The notes under the pieces: model-generated
What the model saw: only the letters and a program-made list of their open reading frames with translations
What the model was told of the DNA's origin: nothing
Database searches by the model: none
Part shown: piece after piece, positions 36,459 to 45,418 of the stretch
Layout of the letters: the number at the start of each line of letters is the position of its first letter
How positions within the stretch are numbered: position 1 is the stretch's first letter
Assembly (NCBI GenBank): GCA_903909815.1
Contig: CAIVXG010000217.1
Location: forward strand, 1 to 64,000
From: an uncultured beta proteobacterium
Lineage (GTDB): Bacteria > Pseudomonadota > Gammaproteobacteria > Burkholderiales > Burkholderiaceae_C
Direction of reading: 5' to 3'
DNA: 64,000 nt
Position numbers and translations under genes: made by a program

Positions 36459-37664
36459 TCATAGGCGTTCAATAATGGTGGCGATGCCCATGCCGGCACC
36501 GACGCACAGCGTGGCCAGACCGGTGCCCAGGTTGCGACGTTCCATCTCATCCAGCAGCGTACCCAGAATCATGGCGCCGGTGGCGCCCAGCGGATGCCCC
36601 ATGGCGATGGCGCCACCGTTGACGTTGATCCGGTCGTGCGGCACCGCCATCACGTCCATGAAGCGCAGCACCACCGCGGCGAAGGCTTCGTTCAGCTCGA
36701 ACAGATCGATGTCCGATGCCTTCATGCCGGCGCGCTTCAAGGCTTTTTCGGCAGCGTAGCTGGGACCTGTGAGCATGATCGAAGGCTCGGAGCCGATGCT
36801 GGCGAAGGCGCGGATGCGCGCCCTGGGTTTGAGCGCAAGACGATCCCCGATGGCGGCGTTGCCGATGAGCACGGCCGCGGCGCCGTCGACGATGCCCGAG
36901 CTGTTGCCGGCGTGGTGCACGTGGTTCACGCGCTCCAGTTCCGGGTAGCGCTGGCGTATCACCGCGTCGAAGCCATACTTTTCTCCCATCTCGGTGAACG
37001 AGGGCTTCAAGGCGCCCAGTGTGGCAAGCGTGGTCTGCGATCGAATGGTTTCATCGCCTGACAACACGAGCATGCCGTTGAGGTCGCGCACCGGCACGAT
37101 GGACCGGTGAAAGTAGCCCGCATCCACGGCGTGCTGAGCCCGGCGGTGGCTCTCCACTGCGTAGGCGTCAAGATCCTGGCGCGAGTAGCCGGATTGCGTC
37201 GCGATGACGTCGGCCGAGATGCCCTGCGGCACAAAGTAGGTCGGTATCGCGCTGGCGGGGTCGACCGCCCAGGCGCCTCCGTCCGAGCCCATGGGGACGC
37301 GCGACATGGCCTCGACGCCGCCGCCAATCGACAGCTCCGCCTGCCCCGCCATCACCTGCGCCGCAGCCATATTGCAGGCCTCCAGGCCGGAGGCGCAAAA
37401 GCGGTTCACCTGCACGCCGGATACGCTCTGGTCGTAGCCGGCGGCGAGCGTTGCAATGCGAGCGATGCAGGCGCCCTGCTCACCCACGGGCGTGACGCAA
37501 CCCAGCACCACATCGTCCACCAGTGCGGTGTCGAACTGGTTGCGCTCGCGCAGCGCGCGCAGCGTTGTCGCGGCCAGCTCCAGCGGCGTCGTGCCGTGCA
37601 GGCTGCCGTCTTTCTTGCCCTTGCCGCGCGGCGTGCGCACCGCGTCAAAAATGAATGCTTCCAT
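36459..37664 (-). CDS. Acetyl-CoA acyltransferase (thiolase)
   Basis: 401 residues. The acyl-binding cysteine lies in NRFCASGLEA (about 89), with MGHPLGATGA and the C-terminal proton-donor cysteine in CVGAGMG. NEAFAAVVLRF and the glycine-rich GGGVEAMSR are also typical. It performs thiolytic cleavage of 3-ketoacyl-CoA, or the reverse condensation. It belongs to a block with an acyl-CoA dehydrogenase upstream and the truncated hydratase downstream. Repeats of one family lie on both sides of the gene. Confidence 0.94.
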   Translation of the reverse strand: MEAFIFDAVRTPRGKGKKDGSLHGTTPLELAATTLRALRERNQFDTALVDDVVLGCVTPVGEQGACIARIATLAAGYDQSVSGVQVNRFCASGLEACNMAAAQVMAGQAELSIGGGVEAMSRVPMGSDGGAWAVDPASAIPTYFVPQGISADVIATQSGYSRQDLDAYAVESHRRAQHAVDAGYFHRSIVPVRDLNGMLVLSGDETIRSQTTLATLGALKPSFTEMGEKYGFDAVIRQRYPELERVNHVHHAGNSSGIVDGAAAVLIGNAAIGDRLALKPRARIRAFASIGSEPSIMLTGPSYAAEKALKRAGMKASDIDLFELNEAFAAVVLRFMDVMAVPHDRINVNGGAIAMGHPLGATGAMILGTLLDEMERRNLGTGLATLCVGAGMGIATIIERL

Positions 37665-37730
37665 GGTCTGTTCCTTTGGCTATGTGGATTTTTTGTGAAG
37701 CTTATGACATCGATCTATGCATCAGCATCG

Positions 37731-37769
37731 TCATTGCGCGGAGCAACGGCGACGCGGCAATCGCAATGA
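37731..37769. repeat. Short dispersed inverted repeat upstream of thiolase
   Basis: TCATTGCG...CGCAATGA bounds a 39-bp element. About 31 bp of it match the reverse complement of the right half of the repeat at 36320-36398, with a few substitutions and one insertion. Confidence 0.75.
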
Positions 37770-37802
37770 CGAGGAGTGCTGTCAGGCTTTGCGGAAAGTT
37801 CC

Positions 37803-38939
37803 TTATAGGTTGCGGCTGATCAGCTCTTTCATGATCTCGTTCGTGCCACCGTAGATGCGCTGCACGCGGGCGTCGGCCCAGGCACGGGCGATCGGGTATT
37901 CGTGCATGTAGCCGTAGCCGCCGAAGAGCTGCACGCACTGGTCCAACGCCTTGAACTGCATCTCGCTGGCCCAGTACTTGGCCATGGACGCGGTCGCGGC
38001 GTCGAGTTTGCCTTCCAGCTTGAGCGCGATGCAGCGGTCGATGAAGACCTGCCCCACCTCAATCTCGGTCTTGATTTCAGCCAGTCGGTGCGCCACGGTC
38101 TGGAAATCGGCGATAGCCTTGCCAAAGGCGCGGCGCTCACGCGTGTACTCCAGCGTCCACTCCAGCGCCGCCTGCGCTGCCGCCACGGCCGTGAGCGCGA
38201 TCTGCAGCCGCTCCCAGGGCAACTCCTGCATCAGATAGACAAAGCCGCGGCCCTCGTCGCCGATCAGGTTCTGAACCGGCACGCGCACGTTGTCGAAGAA
38301 CAACTCCGAAGTGTCCTGCGCGCTCATGCCCATCTTGTGCAGGCGTTTGCCCTTGGTGAAGCCGGCCATGCTGGTGTCGACCGCGAACAGGCTCATGCCC
38401 TTGGAGCCCGCGGCCGCATCGGTCTTGGCCACGACGATCACCATGTCGCAATTCCAGCCGTTCGTGATGAAGGTCTTGGAGCCGTTGAGCACATAGCAGT
38501 CGCCGTCGCGCACGGCGCTGGTCTTGACGCCCTGCAGGTCCGAACCCGTGCCGGGCTCGGTCATGGCGATGGCGGTGATGCATTCGCCGCTGGCCATGGC
38601 CGGAAGGTACTTGGACTTCAGGTAGTCGCTGCCGTGGTGCAGCAGATAGGGGGCGACGATCTCCGAGTGCAGCCCAAAACCCGGACCGGTGGCGCCGATG
38701 CGAAACTGCTCCTCCATCAGCACCACGCTGAACCGTATGTCGGCCCCCGCTCCGCCGTATTCCTCCGGCATGCTGGCGCACAGAAACCCCGCCGCGCCGG
38801 CCTGGGTCCAGAGCGCGCGGTCCACGTAGCCCTGTTCCTCCCAGCGGGCGTGATTTGGCGCCACTTCTTTCTCCATGAAGCGGCGCGCGGACTCGCGCAG
38901 CATGTCGTGCTCTTCGGTAAACAGCGTGCGGGCAATCAT
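37803..38939 (-). CDS. Acyl-CoA dehydrogenase
   Basis: 378 residues, the full family length. It has the FAD/substrate motifs ITAIAMTEPGTGSDLQGVKT and NGSKTFITNGWNCDMVIVVAKTD, SELFFDNVRVP, ERRAFGKAIADFQ and the C-terminal FGGYGYMHEYPIARAWADARVQRIYGGTNEIMKE, broken here by short gaps. The catalytic Glu is in YGGTNEI. It catalyses the first step of acyl-CoA beta-oxidation. The ATG at 38939 is preferred over the TTG three bases upstream. It is divergent from a TetR regulator, with a perfect palindrome between them. Confidence 0.95.
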   Translation of the reverse strand: MIARTLFTEEHDMLRESARRFMEKEVAPNHARWEEQGYVDRALWTQAGAAGFLCASMPEEYGGAGADIRFSVVLMEEQFRIGATGPGFGLHSEIVAPYLLHHGSDYLKSKYLPAMASGECITAIAMTEPGTGSDLQGVKTSAVRDGDCYVLNGSKTFITNGWNCDMVIVVAKTDAAAGSKGMSLFAVDTSMAGFTKGKRLHKMGMSAQDTSELFFDNVRVPVQNLIGDEGRGFVYLMQELPWERLQIALTAVAAAQAALEWTLEYTRERRAFGKAIADFQTVAHRLAEIKTEIEVGQVFIDRCIALKLEGKLDAATASMAKYWASEMQFKALDQCVQLFGGYGYMHEYPIARAWADARVQRIYGGTNEIMKELISRNL

Positions 38940-38974
38940 CAAAGGTCCTTGCTCAAAAGGGTTGGGATCGTGTT

Positions 38975-38994
38975 AATAGGTCACGTGACCTATT
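38975..38994. promoter_or_regulatory. Perfect 20-bp palindromic operator (TetR)
   Basis: AATAGGTCACGTGACCTATT is exactly self-complementary. It lies 35 bp upstream of the acyl-CoA dehydrogenase start and 77 bp upstream of the divergent tetR start, where a repressor could control both. Binding by the adjacent TetR protein is inferred from position and symmetry. Confidence 0.8.
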
Positions 38995-39071
38995 TCTGTA
39001 GAATATCGGTCAACAGATCTATTGTCAATACGCGCTATCCCACCCACCTGCATGACAAAATCCGGCGCAGC

Positions 39072-39707
39072 ATGAACGTCAACACCGCCAACCACCTGCG
39101 CAGCAAGGGCTCCGAGACCACGGGCAAGGGCCACGAGCGGGCGCACGCCATCCTGCACGCGACGCGTAGCATCTTTGCCAGCGAGGGCTACGCGGGACTG
39201 TCGATGCGCACCGTCGCGGCGCGCGTCGGCGTCAATCTCTCCACCGTGCAGCACTACTACCCGAGCAAGGACGCGCTGCTCGAAGCGCTGCTGCTGCAGA
39301 CACTGCAGGAGTATCAGAAGGCGGTGGACCAGCAGCTCAGTGAGGGCGCCGGAGCCTCGCCGCTGAAGCAGTTCGAAGCCGTTATCGATTACTTCCTGGA
39401 CGACCTTGGCACACCCGAGACCACGGGGCTGCTGTGCGAGCTGTGGGCGCTGGCCAACCGCAACGCCTTCGCGGCCAAGATTCTAGACAACATGCTGACG
39501 CGCTCGCGCAAGGTCTTTCGCAACCTGATCCGTGGCCTGGCGCCCACTTTGTCGCCTGCCCAGGGCGAACTGCGCGGCGCGCTGCTGGTGGCTCAATTGC
39601 AGGGACTGGTGCTCTACCTTGCCAGCTCCAGACCCAGGCACGGCGAGCTGGCCGGACTCAAGCAGGCGGCGCGCGCCGCCATGGTGCGGCTTGCGACAGC
39701 GGCTTGA
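39072..39707 (+). CDS. TetR-family transcriptional regulator
   Basis: 211 residues. The TetR helix-turn-helix (about 20-70) reads AHAILHATRSIFASEGYAGL, then SMRTVAARVGVNLSTVQHYY and PSKDALLEALL. The C-terminal ligand domain is of the kind seen in regulators of fatty-acid oxidation, but the inducer is unknown (acyl-CoA is a plausible guess). It is divergent from the acyl-CoA dehydrogenase. The 20-bp palindrome between them is the likely operator. Confidence 0.88.
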   Translation: MNVNTANHLRSKGSETTGKGHERAHAILHATRSIFASEGYAGLSMRTVAARVGVNLSTVQHYYPSKDALLEALLLQTLQEYQKAVDQQLSEGAGASPLKQFEAVIDYFLDDLGTPETTGLLCELWALANRNAFAAKILDNMLTRSRKVFRNLIRGLAPTLSPAQGELRGALLVAQLQGLVLYLASSRPRHGELAGLKQAARAAMVRLATAA

Positions 39708-39967
39708 AGTCGAGGCGGTGACACGCTCCATCGGAATCAGGACGCCTCCCTGTTCTCATCGATGTTGGCAGGATGCCGCGCACGTGGGTGCCGGCGGTGC
39801 ACAATGTGGGCAAGGGCGGCCCGTCACGCTGAAGCCTGGCTTCGTGATATCCATGCCCTGGCTTATATAGAGACCCCGATGTGCGCTTTTGCAAGCACAC
39901 GCAAAACGCCTTTACCGACACATAGCGGTCGACCTGAGCGCGGCACAGTGAGAGGAGTTTGAACAAC

Positions 39968-40210
39968 ATGCTGCAACTGCGACCCAGCTGTGAACGCTGC
40001 AACGTGGACCTGCCGCCGCAGTCCACGCAGGCATTGATCTGCTCCTTCGAATGCACTTTCTGCGCTGACTGCGTTGCCACCCATCTGCATGGCGTATGTC
40101 CCAATTGCGGCGGTGAACTGGTGCGAAGACCGAGACGCCTGGGCGAGTCCTTGGTGCGTCACCCCGCTTCCACCGAACGGGTGTTCAAGCCCCGTGGCGG
40201 TGCCGCATGA
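39968..40210 (+). CDS. DUF1272 domain-containing protein
   Basis: 80 residues. It opens LQLRPSCERCNVDLPPQS, and CSFECTFCADCVATHLHGVCPNCGGELVRRP is the DUF1272 zinc-finger-like pattern with seven or more cysteines, split here across the two halves of the domain. Function is unknown. GAGAGGAG precedes the ATG. Its stop overlaps the EamA transporter start by 4 bp, so the two are coupled, as seen elsewhere for this family. Confidence 0.88.
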   Translation: MLQLRPSCERCNVDLPPQSTQALICSFECTFCADCVATHLHGVCPNCGGELVRRPRRLGESLVRHPASTERVFKPRGGAA

Positions 40211-41112
40211 CGAGCGCCGCCATTCGTCCGCGTGACCTTGCGCTGGCGCTGCTGGTGATCGTGGCCTGGGGCGTGAACTTTGCCGTCATCAAGGTGGGCG
40301 TTGCGGACGTTCCGCCATTTCTGCTGGGAGCGCTTCGGTTTGCGCTGGCGGCGTTCCCGGCCTTACTGTTCTTTCGCCCGCCCAAGGTACCGCTGCACCT
40401 CTATCTGGCCTACGGAATGACGATCTCGGTGGGCCAGTTTGCGTTCCTGTTCTCGGCCATTCATGTCGGCATGCCGACGGGACTGGCTTCGCTGGTGGCG
40501 CAGTCGCAGGCGTTCTTCACCATGTTCTTCGCGGCGATCTGGCTCAAGGAGCACTGGCGTGCAAACCAACTTGCCGGTCTGGTCCTGGCTGCCGCGGGAC
40601 TTGGGCTGATTGGCCGTGCGCATGGCATTTCTATGCCCTTGGCGGGTTTCCTGCTCACCATCGCCGGCGCGGCGATGTGGGCCTGCGGCAATATCGTGAC
40701 CCGCGCTGTGGGCCAATACGCACCCATGAATCAACTGGCCTTTGTGGTCTGGGCCAGCGCCGTACCTCCGCTGCCATTTCTGGCGCTGTCCTACCTGTTC
40801 GAAGGCCCCACTGTCATGACTTCGGCGCTGCGCAATTTGAGCCTGCAGTCGCTTGCCGCAGTGGCTTACCTGGCGTGGGTGGCCACGCTGCTGGGCTACG
40901 GAATCTGGACCTACCTGATGTCGCGCTACCCCGCGAACCGCGTCGCGCCCTTCAGCATGTTGGTACCGCTGGTAGGACTTACCACCGGTTGGCTGGTGTT
41001 TGGTGAGTCGCTGCAGCCGATTCACTTTGCCGGCGGGACCCTGCTCATGACCGGCCTGCTCGTCAATTTGTTCGGGGCATCGCTGTTCACACGACTGCAA
41101 TGGAAGACATGA
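40207..41112 (+). CDS. EamA-family (DMT superfamily) exporter
   Basis: 301 residues with ten transmembrane segments in two EamA repeats (about 8-135 and 145-290). It begins RDLALALLVIVAWGVNFAVI and has LPFLALSYLFEGP in the second half. The best guess is an O-acetylserine/cysteine or other amino-acid exporter of the EamA (YdeD) type. The substrate is inferred. It is translationally coupled to the DUF1272 gene (ATGA overlap). Confidence 0.88.
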   Translation: MTSAAIRPRDLALALLVIVAWGVNFAVIKVGVADVPPFLLGALRFALAAFPALLFFRPPKVPLHLYLAYGMTISVGQFAFLFSAIHVGMPTGLASLVAQSQAFFTMFFAAIWLKEHWRANQLAGLVLAAAGLGLIGRAHGISMPLAGFLLTIAGAAMWACGNIVTRAVGQYAPMNQLAFVVWASAVPPLPFLALSYLFEGPTVMTSALRNLSLQSLAAVAYLAWVATLLGYGIWTYLMSRYPANRVAPFSMLVPLVGLTTGWLVFGESLQPIHFAGGTLLMTGLLVNLFGASLFTRLQWKT

Positions 41113-41228
41113 CGCGCACCGGCCGGAGGGTGCCCACGCCCAACGCAGTCAACCCGGTCGAGCGTCGCGAGCGCCCAGGCTATCATCGTCAAACTCAAAA
41201 GCATGCGCCGCGCCGGCGGCTCGAATTC

Positions 41229-41666
41229 ATGGAACTTCAAATTTCGCGCGTGGCGGCTGACGACAGATCCGACTGGGAACAGCTGGCACGCGCTTACAAG
41301 GCGTTCTACAAGACCGATATCACTGACGCTGAATTGGATACCGCATGGAGTCGATTGCTGCGCCAGGACGGCGTGGATGGCCTTGCGGCCAGGTCGGGCC
41401 CCAAGATCGTCGGCATCACCCACTATCTGTTTCATACGAGCACCTGGTCATCCACGGTGTGTTATCTGCAAGATCTGTTCGTCGTGCCGTCTGCCCGCGG
41501 TCAGGGCGTGGCGCGGGCGCTGATCGAGCGCGTGGCTGAAGCCTCTCGTGTTCAGGGTGCCAATCGCTTGTACTGGCTCACCCAGGACAGCAATACGACG
41601 GCCCGCGCGCTCTACGACAAACTGGCCAAGTTCAATGGCTTCCTGCGCTACGATTTTCCGATCTAG
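41229..41666 (+). CDS. GNAT-family N-acetyltransferase
   Basis: 145 residues. The acetyl-CoA-binding motif A reads LQDLFVVPSARGQGVARALI (about 78-97), and motif B (YWLTQDSNTTARALYDKLAKF) follows. The substrate is unknown. The ATG at 41229 starts the conserved domain, and the frame extending upstream into the EamA gene is not expected to be translated. It lies 116 bp after the transporter and could share its transcript. Confidence 0.88.
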   Translation: MELQISRVAADDRSDWEQLARAYKAFYKTDITDAELDTAWSRLLRQDGVDGLAARSGPKIVGITHYLFHTSTWSSTVCYLQDLFVVPSARGQGVARALIERVAEASRVQGANRLYWLTQDSNTTARALYDKLAKFNGFLRYDFPI

Positions 41667-41741
41667 AAGTCGCGTGGCAGGCCGCTGCAGTTTTCTGATC
41701 CCGCATTCAAGTGCAGTTCCACGACCATCGCCCGAAGCAGA

Positions 41742-42491
41742 ATGCCACGCCTTATGAAACTTGCCATCGTCTCCGACATCCACGGCAACCTGGCAGCGCT
41801 GGAGGCGGTTGCCGCCGACATTCGGCGCCAGGGCGTGGATCAGACCGTCAACCTGGGCGACAGCCTTTCGGGCCCGCTGCTGCCGCTGGAAACGGCGCAG
41901 TTTCTGATGGCTGAAGGCTGGCTCAGCCTGGCGGGCAACCATGAACGCCAGATTCTCACGCAGGGCCCGGAACTGCGAGGTGCCTCTGACAATTACGCCC
42001 ATTCCCAATTGACGCCCAAAGAACTCGATTGGCTGCGCTCGCTTTCGCACTGCGTGCGCTTGTCGGCGGACGTGCTTCTGTGCCACGGCACGCCCAGCAA
42101 CGACGGCGAGTATCTGCTCGACAGCGTGAGCCACGGCGCCATACACGCAGCCAGCGCCGAAGAAATCCAGGCACGCATTGGCGCAGAGTCGGCGTCGCTG
42201 ATGGCCTGTGGCCATTCCCACATTGCGCGCTCGCTGCGCAGCCGGGGGGGGCAATGCCTCGTCAACCCGGGTAGCGTCGGGCTACCGGCCTATAACGACG
42301 TCTATCCGGTGCCGCATGCCGTCGAGACCGGATCGCCCGATGCGTGCTACGCCACGGTCGAATCCTCGGGCGCCGGATGGATCGTTTCCCTGCGCTCCGT
42401 GCCCTATGACTTCAAGTCCATGGCGCTGCTGGCGCGGGCACGAGGACGCCTTGAATGGGAGCACGCGTTGCGGACGGGGTACGTGCCATGA
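41742..42491 (+). CDS. Metallophosphoesterase (YfcE/MJ0936-like)
   Basis: 249 residues. The calcineurin-like motifs are clear: SDIHGNLAAL, LGDSLSGP, GNHE, and CHGTP, with GHSHIA and NPGSVGLP near the C terminus. It is predicted to hydrolyse phosphodiesters, with unknown substrate. An alternative start at 41754 (MKLAIVSD) fits the family better, and the annotated ATG is four codons upstream. Confidence 0.88.
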   Translation: MPRLMKLAIVSDIHGNLAALEAVAADIRRQGVDQTVNLGDSLSGPLLPLETAQFLMAEGWLSLAGNHERQILTQGPELRGASDNYAHSQLTPKELDWLRSLSHCVRLSADVLLCHGTPSNDGEYLLDSVSHGAIHAASAEEIQARIGAESASLMACGHSHIARSLRSRGGQCLVNPGSVGLPAYNDVYPVPHAVETGSPDACYATVESSGAGWIVSLRSVPYDFKSMALLARARGRLEWEHALRTGYVP

Positions 42492-42507
42492 ATACCCACT
42501 GTCGCCG

Positions 42508-43119
42508 CTAAAGGTCCGCTGCGTAGCGCGCCAGCATGTCCGCCTGCGATTCTGCGGGCGCCTCGACGCCAATCTGGTCATTGATCATCTGCCCCATGGT
42601 GGGCAGGACGGATCGGTCCACCTGGGACGCTGCATCCCAGAGACGGGAGCGCATCAATGCCTTGGCACAGTGCAGGTAGGCTTGTGCGACCACCACTTCG
42701 ATGACCAACTTGGGCTGGCGCTTCTGATTTGAGAAAACCCGAATGTGTTCTGGCGAAATCGACAAGCGCGCGGAACCGTTCACGCGCAGCGTCTCGTCGA
42801 CCCCGGGAATCATGAAGAGCAGCCCGACCGCGCCCGTCGCGACGATATTTTCCAGCGTGTCGAGTCGGTTGTTGCCCGGGACGTCCGCAATCAGCAGCGT
42901 GCGCTCGTCCAGCACTTTGACAAAGCCGGGTTCGCCGCCGCGTGGCGACGCATCCATGGCGTGAAGCGCGCTGGCGCTGGAGATGACGACAAATGGCGAG
43001 AGTTGAATGAAGCGGTGACCATGCTCATCCAGAGCAGAAAGTTGTTTCATTCTCGCCCGTTCTTTCGGTGCCGGGTAGAGATTCCGCAGGGCTTCGATGG
43101 TGTTGATATTCATGATCAT
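42508..43119 (-). CDS. Pyridoxamine 5'-phosphate oxidase-family flavoprotein
   Basis: 203 residues of the FMN-binding split-barrel PPOX group. It has SPFVVISSASALHAMDASPRG, LDERTLLIADVPGNNRLDTL and VGLLFMIPGVDETLRVNGSA, which is the MSMEG_1061-type subfamily arrangement. It probably binds FMN or F420, and the reaction is unknown. Two in-frame ATGs (43119 and 43113) are equally possible. Confidence 0.86.
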   Translation of the reverse strand: MIMNINTIEALRNLYPAPKERARMKQLSALDEHGHRFIQLSPFVVISSASALHAMDASPRGGEPGFVKVLDERTLLIADVPGNNRLDTLENIVATGAVGLLFMIPGVDETLRVNGSARLSISPEHIRVFSNQKRQPKLVIEVVVAQAYLHCAKALMRSRLWDAASQVDRSVLPTMGQMINDQIGVEAPAESQADMLARYAADL

Positions 43120-43190
43120 GGTGCAGCGTTACGTCGTGGAAATTGCAAGTCAGGTCATCGGCCACCGGGGCAGAGCTGTGGAGTGGTTTC

Positions 43191-44153
43191 TCACCAAACT
43201 TGCTGCGCCACCCGCACCATATTGCCACCCATTACCAGCGCCGCTTCGTCCGGGCGCATGCCAACGGATTGCAGGGTGGCGTCCAGTTTTTCCCAGGTGT
43301 CGACCGGCGTGTAGCGGATGTCTGAAATGCCCCGCGCGTATCCCGCCGACTCGGGCCACCAGAAGCCGCGATCAAAGTCGCCCGGCGGGCGGTCGTCCAG
43401 CCCTTCCTCGGAGAAGCCGTTGTCCAGACCGATGCCCACGTGCTGCACACCCACCATGTCGGCCAAAAAGGCCGCGTGGCGCGCCACGTCCTGCGCGGTC
43501 GGGTTCGGTGTGCCCAGAAACCGCGACACCCCCGACACGCACACCACTCCGCCCGTGGCGGCGCAGGCACGAATCTGCGCGTCACTGATGTTGCGGCCGT
43601 GCTCCACCAGCGTCAACGGATTCGCGTGGCTGAATATCACCGGCTTGTTGGATGCCTCCATGATCTCCAGGCTGCAGCGGCGGCCGGTGTGCGAGCAGTC
43701 CAGCAGCAGGCCGGCATCATTGACGGCTTGCACCATGCGCCGACCCAACGCAGTCAGGCCGCGCTCCACGTCGTGACAGCCATCGGCCACGCTGTTGTTG
43801 CGGTTGTAGGCGAAGTGAATCTGCCGCACGCCCAGACTGGCGTACAGCACCACCATGTCAGGCTGCTCCAGCAGGGGCATGGCCCCTTCAAGGTCAAGGC
43901 CGATGGCGATCTGGCCCGCAACGCGAGCGCGTTCTATGTCGGCCACGCTGCTGACCAGCGCATATTTTTCAGGATGCGCGGCGATCGTGGCGCGGTAGCC
44001 AGCGATCACCGAGAGAACTTGCGACACCGGATTCATGTCCATGCCGACGTTGATCGACACATAGTTCAAACCGGCGGCCTTCAACTGGTCGATCGGCGCA
44101 AAACTGGCCTGCGGATGCAGCGGCAGGCACATGTGGGCGTCCCAGCGGATCAT
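43191..44153 (-). CDS. Membrane dipeptidase (peptidase family M19)
   Basis: 320 residues of the renal-dipeptidase family. Metal ligands are visible in RWDAHMCLP (replacing DGHxD), the bridging Glu in IGLDLEGAMPL, LDCSHTG and IFSHANPL, with HVGIGLDNGF and GGNMVRV near the end. It hydrolyses dipeptides, often with D-residues. AAGGAG precedes the ATG at 44153. It overlaps the MFS transporter gene by 4 bp, suggesting import and hydrolysis of the same compound. Confidence 0.88.
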   Translation of the reverse strand: MIRWDAHMCLPLHPQASFAPIDQLKAAGLNYVSINVGMDMNPVSQVLSVIAGYRATIAAHPEKYALVSSVADIERARVAGQIAIGLDLEGAMPLLEQPDMVVLYASLGVRQIHFAYNRNNSVADGCHDVERGLTALGRRMVQAVNDAGLLLDCSHTGRRCSLEIMEASNKPVIFSHANPLTLVEHGRNISDAQIRACAATGGVVCVSGVSRFLGTPNPTAQDVARHAAFLADMVGVQHVGIGLDNGFSEEGLDDRPPGDFDRGFWWPESAGYARGISDIRYTPVDTWEKLDATLQSVGMRPDEAALVMGGNMVRVAQQVW

Positions 44154-45403
44154 GATGACTCCTTGAAATTTGTGGTCGGTTCCACAAGCCAAACCAAGGG
44201 CAGGCTCAGACAGACAAATGCAGCGACGCACTGCATGGCGTGAGGAATGGAAATCTGATCGCCCAACCATCCAAACACCAAGGGCGCTATCGCCCCAGCC
44301 CCGATGGTCCCGGTGTAGAACAGGGCGAATGCGCGTTCACGCCTGTCGAGCGACACCAGTTCGGGAACGCCACCGTAGAGTACCGAGGACGTACCGTTGA
44401 GAGCAACACCGAGAAGCGGCAGCGTGGCGAGCGCAAGCGGCAGAGGCAGGACCAGCACGCCAAGGATGATGATGGCCGTGGCCGTCTCGGTCAGCCACAC
44501 CGTCTTCACCATGCCAATGCGCCGCCCCAGGTAGCCACATGCGAGCTTGCCCACCGCGCCCCCGATAAACAGCAGCGACAACGCCAGTCCGATGGTGGCG
44601 GTGTTGGCCTCTTTCGCCTTCAGGACAAAAGGCAAAAAGGTCAAAAATCCCATGCGGGTTGCACTGTCGATCACGGCGGTGCAAAACAAGGCCTTGAAGC
44701 CCAGTCCGTAGCCTAAGGATTTCGGTGCTGGCGGTACGGCGATGGACGTAGGACACTCCGGCGTTTTTTGCCCGGCCCGAGTTGGCAACTTCGGAATCAT
44801 CCATCCCAGCAACACCGCCATAGCCAGGCCAAACAAGCCGGTTGCGCTCACGCATTGCTGCCAACTGAACCAACCCAGGGCCAAACCGAGGGCGGCGGGG
44901 ATCGCCATCTTTCCGACATCCCCGGCAAAGTTGTAGGCCGCCAAGGCACTGCGCGAGGCCGCCCTGTCGCCCTCATTCGCTTGCGCGACCAGGGAGGAAG
45001 CCAAGGGGTGCTGCGTACTTGCTCCAATTCCGGCCACTACCAAGCTCAGGCACAACCCAGTCAGTGCACCCGCTTGACCCGCACCCACATACGCCAAACC
45101 GGACAACGCGGTTCCCCCAAGCAGAATGCCCTTTCGCCCAAAACGCGTTGCCAGACGACTGGCCTGAATCTGAAACGTCGCCATGGCTGCCGCGTACATT
45201 CCGCGCATCAGTCCCGCCATGAAGTACGACAGGCCGAACTGGGATTGCCAAATCGGCAGCAGCAGGTAAATCAAATCACTCATGCCGTCATGAGCCGCAT
45301 GCGCGACACTGGCCGCCAACAAAGCCTTTTTTCGTGATCGCCCTTGGTCAAACTCCGATAAGGAGTCGGCAGTCGCAGGGGGAGTTGATGTGCCAGTGGT
45401 CAT
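44150..45403 (-). CDS. Major facilitator superfamily transporter
   Basis: 417 residues, 12 transmembrane segments. The loop 2-3 motif is RLATRFGRKGILLGG, and a second motif YLGRRIGMVKT occurs in the C-terminal half. Substrate is unknown, but translational coupling (4-bp overlap) to an M19 dipeptidase gene suggests a peptide-like or amino-acid-derived compound. That link is inference. Confidence 0.87.
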   Translation of the reverse strand: MTTGTSTPPATADSLSEFDQGRSRKKALLAASVAHAAHDGMSDLIYLLLPIWQSQFGLSYFMAGLMRGMYAAAMATFQIQASRLATRFGRKGILLGGTALSGLAYVGAGQAGALTGLCLSLVVAGIGASTQHPLASSLVAQANEGDRAASRSALAAYNFAGDVGKMAIPAALGLALGWFSWQQCVSATGLFGLAMAVLLGWMIPKLPTRAGQKTPECPTSIAVPPAPKSLGYGLGFKALFCTAVIDSATRMGFLTFLPFVLKAKEANTATIGLALSLLFIGGAVGKLACGYLGRRIGMVKTVWLTETATAIIILGVLVLPLPLALATLPLLGVALNGTSSVLYGGVPELVSLDRRERAFALFYTGTIGAGAIAPLVFGWLGDQISIPHAMQCVAAFVCLSLPLVWLVEPTTNFKESS

Positions 45404-45418
45404 GGGTCTGATCTGAAC

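Noticed and set aside
36320-37769. Possible CRISPR or insertion sequence suggested by repeats around the thiolase gene
   Set aside because: Only two inverted-repeat elements with no regular spacers and no transposase gene. They are best described as dispersed intergenic repeats.
37902-39707. Extended 601-codon plus-strand frame ending in the TetR gene
   Set aside because: The first part is antisense to the acyl-CoA dehydrogenase. The TetR protein begins at 39072 after the palindromic operator.
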